A DNA stretch of 64,000 bases from Alcaligenes ammonioxydans. GTDB lineage: Bacteria > Pseudomonadota > Gammaproteobacteria > Burkholderiales > Burkholderiaceae_B. The DNA lies in NCBI RefSeq assembly GCF_019343455.1, contig NZ_CP049362.1:2232001-2296000 (forward strand), read 5' to 3'. The notes beneath the pieces are model-generated. The model did not search any database and was not told the origin of the DNA. It saw only the letters and a program-made list of their open reading frames with translations. A program made the translations under genes and the position numbers. Below are positions 45,135 to 52,415 of the stretch, piece after piece. Position 1 is the first letter of the stretch; every line of letters begins with the position of its first letter.

Positions 45135-47612
45135 CTATCGGCGCCGGCCTCTTGGGCTACGCGTGGATTTGGCCGCTTTGGCCGTCTTTTCCGCGCTGCG
45201 CTTTTCATCCCGCTCGGCCTGCTTTTGGGAGGCACGCCGTTGGGACGCCGTAGTGCCCTTTAACGCCAAAGGCTTGGTCGGAGCAGCTTTCTTGATGGGA
45301 CGCTCGGAAGGATCAGACGCTTCAGCCGCTGCCTTCACAGCCTTATACCCGACTCCCTTGACCAGACGAAACTCGATGCGACGCGCCTCCAGGTCAACGC
45401 GGGCTACCTGTACTTGCACGGCATCGGTCAGGCGATAACGCAAGCCCGTGCGCTCGCCACGCAGCTCATTCAAAGTTTCGTTGTACTGGAAATAATCCGC
45501 GCCCAGTTCAGAGACATGGACCAGACCCTCTACATACAGAGTATCCAGGGTGACGAAGAGGCCAAAACTGGTGACACCGCTGATCTTGCCGGAGTACTCC
45601 TCGCCCACATGCTCTTTTACAAACCAGCATTTGAGCCAGGCTTCCACATCTTTGGAAGCCTCGTCAGCGCGACGCTCGCGAGCCGACAACAACGCCCCCA
45701 GTTTTTCCCACCGCGCAAAATCCCGTTTACTGGCGGGCAGCGCCGCATCCCCCGGGTCCTCATCAATAGCCGGAACATAGCGCTCGCCCTTCAAAATACC
45801 CTTGATGACGCGATGCACCAGCAAATCGGGATAGCGACGAATCGGCGAGGTGAAGTGGGCATACTGCGAATAGGCAAGCCCAAAGTGTCCCGTTTTCTCC
45901 GGGCTGTAAATGGCCTGCTGCATCGAGCGCAAACACATGGTCTGAATGATGGCAAAGTCCGAGCGGCCACGCGCTGCCGCCACGACTTTGGCGTAATCGG
46001 CCGAGCTGGGTTCATCGCCCCCTTCCAGAGTCAAACCCAAACTGCGCAGATACTCGCGCAAGGCTTCCAGCTTGGGCGGCGTGGGGCCTTCGTGCACACG
46101 GTACAGACCGTTGCGACGGCTACGAGCAATGAAATCAGCTGCGCAGGTATTGGCTGCCAGCATGCATTCTTCAATCAGTTTGTGAGCATCGTTGCGAACC
46201 AGGGGCTCAATACGCTCGATACGGCCCAAAGGATTGCACACGATCTTGGTTTCGACAGTATCGAAATCAATCGCCCCCCGCGCAGCACGTTGCTCGGCCA
46301 GCACACGATACAGGGCATACAGATTCTGCACGGGCTCCAGCACATGCTGGATCTGATTGGCCGCCGGGCCTGTGGGCTGCTGCAGGGCGCTCCAGATATC
46401 AGAATAGGTGGTGCGCGCATGCGAGTGGATGACCGCTTCATAAAACTGATAGGCTGAAACGGTGCCGGACTTGGCGCCATCCGCCAACACGACCATATCG
46501 CAGACCATGACCAGACGGTCTACCGATGGATTAAGCGAACAGATTCCGTTGGACAGACTTTCGGGCAGCATAGGAATCACGCGGCGCGGAAAATACACAC
46601 TGGTACCCCGCTCCAGCGCATCCTCATCCAGCGCGTCACCCGAACGCACATAATGGCTGACATCTGCAATTGCCACCAGCAAACGCCACGCCCAGCGGGG
46701 CCGTTTACCGGTTCCGATATCGACACGTTCGCAATACACCGCATCATCAAAGTCGCGGGCGTCTTCCCCATCAATCGTAATGAATGGCACATCGCGCAAG
46801 TCGACACGGCCTTTATATTCCGAAGGCTTGACCTTGGCAGGAATGCGGGCGGCTTGCTTGAGCGCCTTATCGGAAAAATCGACCGGCACCTCAAACTTGC
46901 GCACGGCAATCTCGATTTCCATGCCGGGATCGTCAATTTCCCCCAGCACCTCAATCACACGCCCCAAAGGCTGACGATGCCGCTCCGGCTGTTGGGTAAT
47001 CGCTACGGTGACGACCTGACCGGGTTCGGCCTCGCCCTGCTCCCCGCTTGGAATCAGAATGTCATGCTTGATGCGCTGATCTTCGGGCACCACGATAAAC
47101 GTGCCACGCTCGCGCAGGAAACGTCCCACCAGCTTGCTGGTGTGACGCGCCGTCACTTCTACGATCGAGGCGTCTGGCTTGCCGCGGTACTCTCCGACGA
47201 TGCGCACCATAACGTGGTCGCCGTGCAACACCTTGGCCATTTCTCGTGGGGACAAGAACAGATCAGGCTGCCCGTCGTCACGCTGCAAGAAACCAAAGCC
47301 GTCGCGATGACCCAACACCTTGCCCGCGATAAAACCAGTCTGGCTGTTTTTGCGAATCTTGCCTTCGGGGGAGATCAGCAGTTGTCCATCGCGCTCCATT
47401 GCGCGCACACGCCGCTCAAAACCCACCGTAATCTCTTTGCCCAGGCCCAGCTTTTGTGCCAGAGCCTGCATGGTCAGGCCGTCTGCATCTTCGCGCAGCC
47501 CCGCCAGGATCGCTTCCCGCGTCGGGGTATCCGGGTCGAAGTCAGGCGGCAATTCATAACGGCCCGTTGTTTGAATACGGTCCTCAGTACTGTCTTGATG
47601 TTTTTTATTCAA
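45135..47612 (-). CDS. rnr: Ribonuclease R
   Basis: 825 residues. TTG start at 47612 with GGAAG about eight bases upstream; no ATG lies in a better place. N-terminal HTH-like part, two cold-shock domains (TGFIAGKVLGHRDGFGFLQ), the RNB catalytic core with ITIDGEDARDFDDAV (the metal-binding aspartates), an S1 domain (GKISGVTSFGLFVTLDTLYVEGLVHV) and a long Lys/Arg/Ala-rich tail. Processive 3'-5' exoribonuclease that degrades structured RNA and helps tmRNA quality control. First gene of rnr-rlmB. Confidence 0.95.
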   Translation of the reverse strand: MNKKHQDSTEDRIQTTGRYELPPDFDPDTPTREAILAGLREDADGLTMQALAQKLGLGKEITVGFERRVRAMERDGQLLISPEGKIRKNSQTGFIAGKVLGHRDGFGFLQRDDGQPDLFLSPREMAKVLHGDHVMVRIVGEYRGKPDASIVEVTARHTSKLVGRFLRERGTFIVVPEDQRIKHDILIPSGEQGEAEPGQVVTVAITQQPERHRQPLGRVIEVLGEIDDPGMEIEIAVRKFEVPVDFSDKALKQAARIPAKVKPSEYKGRVDLRDVPFITIDGEDARDFDDAVYCERVDIGTGKRPRWAWRLLVAIADVSHYVRSGDALDEDALERGTSVYFPRRVIPMLPESLSNGICSLNPSVDRLVMVCDMVVLADGAKSGTVSAYQFYEAVIHSHARTTYSDIWSALQQPTGPAANQIQHVLEPVQNLYALYRVLAEQRAARGAIDFDTVETKIVCNPLGRIERIEPLVRNDAHKLIEECMLAANTCAADFIARSRRNGLYRVHEGPTPPKLEALREYLRSLGLTLEGGDEPSSADYAKVVAAARGRSDFAIIQTMCLRSMQQAIYSPEKTGHFGLAYSQYAHFTSPIRRYPDLLVHRVIKGILKGERYVPAIDEDPGDAALPASKRDFARWEKLGALLSARERRADEASKDVEAWLKCWFVKEHVGEEYSGKISGVTSFGLFVTLDTLYVEGLVHVSELGADYFQYNETLNELRGERTGLRYRLTDAVQVQVARVDLEARRIEFRLVKGVGYKAVKAAAEASDPSERPIKKAAPTKPLALKGTTASQRRASQKQAERDEKRSAEKTAKAAKSTRSPRGRRR

Positions 47613-47721
47613 AAGGACACTTCCATTATTAATAAAGTATGCCTATAATCCTTTTTCTTTGCTGCTTACGCAGCAAAAACGTTGAAGGCTTTTGGCACAG
47701 TCATAAGCATACAACGATATT

Positions 47722-47806
47722 GCCCAGGTGGCGGAATTGGTAGACGCGCATGGTTCAGGTCCATGTGCCTTCGGGTGTGGAGGTTCGAGTCCTCTTCTGG
47801 GCACCA
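47722..47806 (+). tRNA. tRNA-Leu(CAG), copy 1
   Basis: 85 bases with CCA encoded. Class II tRNA with a long variable arm; acceptor GCCCAGG with TCTGGGC; anticodon loop TTCAGGT (CAG). It differs from copies 2 and 3 in the T-stem/acceptor junction (CTTCTGGGC rather than CTCCTGGGC). Confidence 0.95.
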
Positions 47807-47814
47807 AATTCCTC

Positions 47815-47848
47815 AAAAAGCCGATCATCTTTCGATGATCGGCTTTTT
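47815..47848 (+). terminator. Terminator of tRNA-Leu copy 1
   Basis: Perfect 15-bp stem AAAAAGCCGATCATC with GATGATCGGCTTTTT, loop TTTC. The T-run follows on the plus strand, and the A-run on the left would let it act in both directions. Confidence 0.9.
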
Positions 47849-48319
47849 GTTTTGTGCGCCCATACAGCAAGGCGCTTGGGCACCGACGCAAGGCCCCATG
47901 AAAGGTTAGGCCCGCAGCCCCCACTCCACGTGTACGTCCCAAGCCACACCCTTTGCCGGGCTCTTGCGCGTTGACAAGCCATTCGCTGGGCGCCCAGCAA
48001 GCCTTCTTATTTTCTTGTCCCAGACTGGACTTGGGAAGGTACGCAGCGAGCAAGGCTTCTAGCCCAAGGACTGCCGTAACGGCAATACAAGCGCATGATT
48101 GATTAAGCACAGGCACTTCCGAATAAGAAATCAACACCGCATGATCGGTGGCTTTCTTTACAGGCCTATGAACACATCACCAATCCCATGCGGGAGAAAC
48201 AAAGGGATCTTTTTCTGCCTGCCACGGCCCCTGCCTCAAAAACCCCGCCTGATTCTTTGGGACAAAAAAAACCGACTGCGTTTGAACAATCGGTTTTCCA
48301 TTTCATAAAGTCGCCGCTA
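47849..48319. other. Gene-poor stretch after tRNA-Leu copy 1, 471 bases
   Basis: No convincing gene. Frames on the minus strand here run through the tRNA and terminator and are discarded. Codon-like structure is absent. The next gene is the heavy-metal-associated protein at 48320. Confidence 0.55.
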
Positions 48320-48574
48320 TTAACCGCCGCAGCCGCCACAACATGCGCCATCCTCTCCATGCGCTGGCTTGGCAATCTGATAGCCCGCCTGTTCAACCGC
48401 GGCATGCAGATCTTCCAACGACACCTGGGTTTCATCAAAACGCACCGATGCCTTCGCATTCTCAAACGAAGCGTCTGCCGCTTGCACACCCTGGACCGCT
48501 GCCAAGGCATTCGCCACTTTGTCAGCACACTCAGGGTGTCGCAGACCCGCCAATTTCAACATTCCCACTTGCAT
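48320..48574 (-). CDS. Heavy-metal-associated (HMA-like) protein with altered metal motif and Cys-rich tail
   Basis: 84 residues. The ferredoxin-like HMA fold is recognisable: MLKLAGLRHPECADKVANALAAVQGVQAADASFENAKASVRFDETQ...LHAAVEQAGY. The usual M-x-C-x-x-C is changed to G-L-R-H-P-E-C, keeping only the second cysteine (Cys16). A tail CCGGCGG adds three cysteines (the last eight residues are mostly Cys and Gly). CopZ/MerP-type proteins carry Cu or Hg; whether this one binds metal at the tail is unknown. Isolated gene. Confidence 0.75.
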   Translation of the reverse strand: MQVGMLKLAGLRHPECADKVANALAAVQGVQAADASFENAKASVRFDETQVSLEDLHAAVEQAGYQIAKPAHGEDGACCGGCGG

Positions 48575-49237
48575 TTTTCATCCCTTTAACATGAGGTGAG
48601 GCAGTTGATGAAATCGCCACCGCCCATAAAGATATATATTAAATACATCTTATAAATACGGCAAGTGACGATTAGCCATTCAGTACAGGGGGTGTACGCA
48701 CTCCTCCTTCAAAGAACAAGACAAGGAACGAGGACGGCAAGCAGGCTAACTGACAGATCAAGCTACTACTACCACTCGACTGACTGAGTAACTGACCAAA
48801 TTGCTAGCTAGGCAAATAGGCTTGTTTGCCCATCAGATCGATGGCTGGCTGACAGCACGTGGACGAAGCAAGATCGAATGGACAACGGCGATGGTTGAAA
48901 GAACTGGATTCAAACGCCAGCTCAACTGCACCTGAATAAGGCCAGGGAGAAGAGTGCACTAACCATCCTGCCTGGAGAATAAAAGCCATCAAACAGCGCG
49001 TCGACCTGAGCTGCCTAATACAAAGCACTCTTTGCAGGTAGAAGAACCAACCTTATAAATAAAGCATTATTTGCAGGCAGAAGAACCAGCCTTGTAAGCG
49101 CCGTTTACGCTTGAACGCGAACCCAACCGCACAGTCCCTTACCGGTCGGACAGGCTGGCTCCGTCGGGGGCATGAAAAGGACCAAATTGAACTGCGCCTG
49201 GATATCTATACGACCCCGATTTCCCAAACCACAATAC
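48575..49237. other. Gene-poor stretch before tRNA-Leu copy 2, about 660 bases
   Basis: No gene is supported; a 74-codon minus frame at 48804-49028 has no ribosome signal or domain. The main structure is the tandem repeat at 49022-49097. Base composition is less coding-like than flanks. Confidence 0.55.
49022..49097. repeat. Tandem direct repeat, two units of 37 bases at 39-base period
   Basis: Unit 1 at 49022-49058 and unit 2 at 49061-49097 agree at 32 of 37 positions, sharing TTTGCAGG-AGAAGAACCA-CCTT blocks. It may be a small duplication or part of an otherwise unexplained element; no promoter or coding role is evident. Confidence 0.75.
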
Positions 49238-49271
49238 AAAAAGCCGACCATCTTTCGACGATCGGCTTTTT
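49238..49271 (-). terminator. Terminator of tRNA-Leu copy 2
   Basis: Same hairpin as copies 1 and 3 in the minus orientation, but with arm mismatches (GACCATC opposite GACGATC). The tRNA lies just right of it on the minus strand. Confidence 0.8.
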
Positions 49272-49280
49272 GAGGAATTT

Positions 49281-49365
49281 TGGTGCCCAGGAGAGGACTC
49301 GAACCTCCACACCCGAAGGCACATGGACCTGAACCATGCGCGTCTACCAATTCCGCCACCTGGGC
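49281..49365 (-). tRNA. tRNA-Leu(CAG), copy 2 (inverted)
   Basis: 85 bases on the minus strand with CCA. The sequence matches copy 3 in every base I compared across the tRNA. The anticodon is CAG. Confidence 0.95.
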
Positions 49366-49484
49366 TCTGACTGCAACACTTGTTTTTAAACACGTCGTTG
49401 CAAGACAGAAAATAACTATAACACGATTTTCAATTCGCGCAAACTATTTCTGTTTTTTATGATGGACAGAAGTTTGTCGGCCTC

Positions 49485-49513
49485 TTGCGCTTCATGAAAA
49501 TCGCTTTTATGCT
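49485..49513 (+). promoter_or_regulatory. Candidate sigma-70 promoter of the structured RNA
   Basis: TTGCGC (49485-49490), a 17-base spacer, then TATGCT (49508-49513). The -10 is reasonable and the -35 weak. A start near 49520 would place the first base near P1 of the RNA. Confidence 0.4.
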
Positions 49514-49517
49514 TATT

Positions 49518-49641
49518 GCCATATCAAGAGTTGGGGTAACCCATGCCAACCTGTGTACCCGCACAAGGTGGATTCAAGATATGGCCATCTGGCAACCAAA
49601 GGGATCGTTATGACAACAACCCGCTGCCAGCGGGTTTTTTT
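49518..49641 (+). ncRNA. Candidate structured RNA: three-way junction plus terminator
   Basis: GCCATATC (49518-49525) pairs perfectly with GATATGGC (49578-49585) to close a junction (P1). Inside are GTTGG/CCAAC with an inner GG/CC step (49530-49550) and ACCTGTG/CACAAGGT, one bulge (49549-49569). After it a perfect intrinsic terminator AACCCGCT-GCC-AGCGGGTT (49618-49636) and T7. CTGGCA (about 49589-49594) could pair with TGCCAG of the terminator stem, an antiterminator-like alternative. It could be a riboswitch-like leader of the gene at 49728 or a free sRNA. No match to a known family was found by eye. Confidence 0.45.
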
Positions 49642-49727
49642 ATGCCTGACCTAGCAGGCGCTCAACGGGTCCTTTAATCCAACTTGCTCACCCGGAAGCC
49701 GCTTCCAAGAGCTAAACAGGAGAAACT

Positions 49728-50072
49728 ATGTCTGCACCGTACTGCTATCACCTCACCCTAGAACAGCAAAGCTACCGCATTGTGCTTCGTCCTGGCTGTT
49801 CGCGGCTGGCCGTTGTCCGCGAACAGCATGCGGATACTGTCGGAGATTATGAGCCTCGCTGGCTGGGCTCCAGTTGTCGGGGCGGCTATTGGACCCGTTT
49901 TCAGCCTGATATCGACAGCACATTGCTGCTGAACATGGATGCGATCGCACGCCTGATTGACCAGCATCGCCTGGCGCATCCCGAGACAACGCTGGACACA
50001 GACCTGCAGCCAGTGCTGCACGTGGGTGGCCGCTTGCGCGCCCAACCCTACCCTCAGCAACAAGCCGCTTAA
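49728..50072 (+). CDS. Hypothetical protein, 114 residues
   Basis: Start ATG 49728 with AGGAG seven bases upstream. Composition is balanced, with two cysteines and several tryptophans (PRWLGSSCRGGYWTRFQPD); no signal peptide or membrane helix. I do not recognise a family. It ends overlapping, on opposite strands, the siderophore-reductase gene by four bases. Its transcript may be controlled by the structured RNA and terminator at 49518-49641. Confidence 0.7.
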   Translation: MSAPYCYHLTLEQQSYRIVLRPGCSRLAVVREQHADTVGDYEPRWLGSSCRGGYWTRFQPDIDSTLLLNMDAIARLIDQHRLAHPETTLDTDLQPVLHVGGRLRAQPYPQQQAA

Positions 50073-50869
50073 TCCAGACGAGGGGCCTGATCGCCCTGAT
50101 CGCCTTGGCGCCAGTAACTGCTGGCCCGAATCGCGTTCTTATCCAGGCCACGCTCCTGCACCCAGTATTCACGCAGCCCTTGGGCAACTGCGTATTCTGC
50201 CGCCACCCATACATAGCCGGTGCCGCTGGGCTGCGCCGCAGCCCGCAGCGCGTCCAGAATGCCCGGCAACCCGGCCAGTGATGGAATCCAGTTCACCGTA
50301 ACGTGATCGGGCGCCGCTAGCGTCCCTACCGTCAATAAATTGCGCGCCAAGACATACACCTGCACGTTCACCGTGGCAGGCAGTTCATGGATGCGTCGTG
50401 CCATCGCAGGTATGGCAGTTTCGTCACCGATCAGGACTTGCCAATCCAGTTCCTTGCTGAGCAGAAAGGAGCCACGGGGTCCCGCGACCCCCAGCTTGTC
50501 ACCTTCCTTGGCTTGCATGGCCCATCGGCACGCCGGGCCGTCACCGTGGAGCACAAAATCAATATCCATCTCCTGTTCCGCCGCGCGGTAGTCGCGCGGC
50601 GTGTAATCACGGATGGGAGGTTTTTCCTGCCCCGCCGCAAAGACCATACCGCGCTCACCCATTTGGGGCAGACGCAGGGAATGGGTGGCTGGATCCGGAA
50701 AAATCAGTTTGACGTGATCATCAAACCCCGGCGAGTAAAACCCCTCCAGGTCAGCACCCGTCAGGGTAATGCGCAGCATATGAGGTCCCAACTCACGGCG
50801 ATGCTTGACGGTGAGCAATCGCAACTTCAGGGGATGGGCCACTTTTTGCGTTAATTGTTCGGACTGCAT
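50069..50869 (-). CDS. yqjH: Siderophore-interacting FAD oxidoreductase (ferric siderophore reductase, YqjH-like)
   Basis: 266 residues, no signal peptide. FAD-binding RDYTPRDYR (about 91-99) with FVLHGDGPACRWA, then FLLSKELDWQVLIGDETAIPAMARRIHEL and a SIP C-terminal NAD(P)H domain ending in EYWVQERGL. It releases iron from ferric siderophores by reduction in the cytoplasm. Two bases downstream of the PadR gene and co-transcribed with it, likely under Fur control. Confidence 0.92.
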   Translation of the reverse strand: MQSEQLTQKVAHPLKLRLLTVKHRRELGPHMLRITLTGADLEGFYSPGFDDHVKLIFPDPATHSLRLPQMGERGMVFAAGQEKPPIRDYTPRDYRAAEQEMDIDFVLHGDGPACRWAMQAKEGDKLGVAGPRGSFLLSKELDWQVLIGDETAIPAMARRIHELPATVNVQVYVLARNLLTVGTLAAPDHVTVNWIPSLAGLPGILDALRAAAQPSGTGYVWVAAEYAVAQGLREYWVQERGLDKNAIRASSYWRQGDQGDQAPRLD

Positions 50870-50871
50870 GC

Positions 50872-51444
50872 TTAAGACTCCTTGGGCAAATTGCGTATTT
50901 CGGCGATGGCTTTCTCCAGAATTGCCACCACGTCAGCCTGTCGTGCCAGACTGGCTGTCGATTGTTCAAACATGGCCTGTTTAAGACTATGGCGTACCTG
51001 GACAAATTCGGGCAGCCAACCCGTCTGTTCCTGCGCGGCCTTTAAATCCTCGTCACTACTCTGTTCAGCCAGCATCTGCCGTATCCATACCCGCTTGCGC
51101 CCGCGGTAGGTCAAGGACTGCAGTAGGTAGTCACACTTCTCTTTCTGCGCCTCAAGATACCCCAGCCCCTCCGGAGTCAGGCTGTACATCTTGCGGCGCC
51201 CTTGCTCCTCAATCAGAACCCAACCTTGAGTCGCACAAAAGGCCAAGGCCGGATACACCGCGCCGGCGCTGGGCACATAACTGTTCTGGCTGATCTGCGC
51301 AAAACGACGGATTAGTTGATACCCATGAGTGCTGCCTTCCTTGAGCAAGGCCATCAGCATAAGCTGCATAGCTCGGGCAGAGTACTTTCGACCCTGCCCC
51401 ATATCCTGCAACATGCGCTCGACATCCATTGTGTTGAATTTCAT
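50872..51444 (-). CDS. yqjI: PadR-family regulator, YqjI-like
   Basis: 190 residues from ATG 51444 (a GTG at 51450 is also possible). PadR winged helix, residues about 20-100: MALLKEGSTHGYQLIRRFAQ and YPALAFCATQGWVLIEEQGRRKMYSLT. A C-terminal dimerisation helix bundle follows. In E. coli YqjI represses yqjH and responds to nickel or iron; here the two are in one operon rather than divergent. Lacks the long His-rich N-terminus of E. coli YqjI, so a metal sensing role is inferred only. Confidence 0.85.
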   Translation of the reverse strand: MKFNTMDVERMLQDMGQGRKYSARAMQLMLMALLKEGSTHGYQLIRRFAQISQNSYVPSAGAVYPALAFCATQGWVLIEEQGRRKMYSLTPEGLGYLEAQKEKCDYLLQSLTYRGRKRVWIRQMLAEQSSDEDLKAAQEQTGWLPEFVQVRHSLKQAMFEQSTASLARQADVVAILEKAIAEIRNLPKES

Positions 51445-51483
51445 AGTCACACTCTTATGCTATATCACTCGACACATATTAAT

Positions 51484-51502
51484 GATAATGAGAATGACAA
51501 TC
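51484..51502 (-). promoter_or_regulatory. Fur box upstream of the PadR-SIP operon
   Basis: GATAATGAGAATGACAATC agrees with the Fur palindrome at 14 of 19 positions and sits 40 bases upstream of the PadR start. It predicts iron repression of PadR and YqjH. Confidence 0.78.
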
Positions 51503-51604
51503 AACCAAAAACCAAAATAAACCGTGCCCAATGAAAATGCTTGCATTTACCAAAAGATTCATCCTATAATTTAATGCTTGAGACGGGCAGCAGCCCTTAT
51601 CAAA

Positions 51605-51689
51605 GCCCAGGTGGCGGAATTGGTAGACGCGCATGGTTCAGGTCCATGTGCCTTCGGGTGTGGAGGTTCGAGTCCTCTCCTGGGCACCA
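51605..51689 (+). tRNA. tRNA-Leu(CAG), copy 3
   Basis: 85 bases with CCA, anticodon CAG, identical to copy 2 in the bases compared and almost identical to copy 1. Confidence 0.95.
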
Positions 51690-51699
51690 CAAATTCCTC

Positions 51700-51733
51700 A
51701 AAAAGCCGATCATCAAAAGATGATCGGCTTTTT
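51700..51733 (+). terminator. Terminator of tRNA-Leu copy 3
   Basis: Perfect 15-bp stem with the same arms as copy 1 and loop AAAA instead of TTTC. Confidence 0.9.
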
Positions 51734-51867
51734 GCTGTGTCCGCACCCAAACGCTAAAATCTTCGAGCCCCTTACAGGAGCGCACGAGGCCCCCACCCCG
51801 ACCTTCCCCCCCTGAAGTACAGCAGTCAAGCTGAACACCAAACGCAAGCACCGCGATCAGATAAGTA

Positions 51868-52008
51868 CTAAAAATCGGGCAACTTACCTTGATATCTGGG
51901 CAGCGCTTCCCCAGGGGCGGACAAGCTTAGCGCCGGGCCCAAAGCGAGCAGCAGAAAAGCCACAAGAAAAATCAGGCCAAGAAGAAAAAAGTGTGGATCA
52001 ACAGTCAC
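51868..52008 (-). CDS. Possible small membrane protein, 46 residues
   Basis: GTG start at 52008, beginning VTVDPHFFLLGLIFLVAFLL (V read as Met). A single strong hydrophobic helix (residues about 7-28) is followed by a polar tail (SAPGEALPRYQGKLPDF). AGGT lies seven bases before the GTG. The amphipathic layout and length suit a small inner-membrane protein, but no family is recognised and chance is possible. Confidence 0.4.
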   Translation of the reverse strand: MTVDPHFFLLGLIFLVAFLLLALGPALSLSAPGEALPRYQGKLPDF

Positions 52009-52324
52009 TTACACTACCTGAAACCAGGAAAACCAGTTCGTGCGGCCCAAGCACATAACATGCCCATTACAAAATACGAATAGCGGCTATATGTTCATTC
52101 TTTTGAGTAAACGCGTACGCCGTCCTATCGAGCTACCACTCAGTCTGAGCTGAAACCGTGAAACCAGCAGCGTAAAAGACCAGTTTGAAAAGCCCCAGAA
52201 AGTTCATGGCCTCGCACGGAGGCGAACCTGCCCGGATCGACAGATCTGATGTATGCCCCCTTGCCAACGGGCACAACCGTCAGGGGGAGACACCGATCTC
52301 CTTGACCCCGAAGATCCAGCGACA
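52009..52324. other. Gene-poor stretch, about 315 bases
   Basis: No supported gene. A 77-codon minus frame at 52140-52373 has no ribosome signal and overlaps the terminator. A 24-codon frame (ATG at 52207) has poor spacing to a GAGG. I see no other structure. Confidence 0.5.
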
Positions 52325-52364
52325 AAAAAGCCGAAACAGATGCTTTATTCTGCTTCGGCTTTTT
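52325..52364 (-). terminator. Terminator after the FAD oxidoreductase gene
   Basis: Stem AAAAAGCCGAA with TTCGGCTTTTT (extra CAGA/TCTG pair inside). On the minus strand it follows the 52416 stop by about 50 bases. Confidence 0.85.
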
Positions 52365-52415
52365 GACATGCACAGGCCCATCACCTTTTGCTCGGCTGGC
52401 CCACCCTTTTGCTGA

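Noticed and set aside
49518..49585. tRNA-like reading of the structured RNA
   Set aside because: It is too short, has no T-loop motif and no usable anticodon arm, and is followed by its own terminator.
52133..52207. A 24-codon minus frame beginning MNFLGLFKLVFYAAG
   Set aside because: Too short and the GAGG is only two bases before the ATG; kept out of the gene list.
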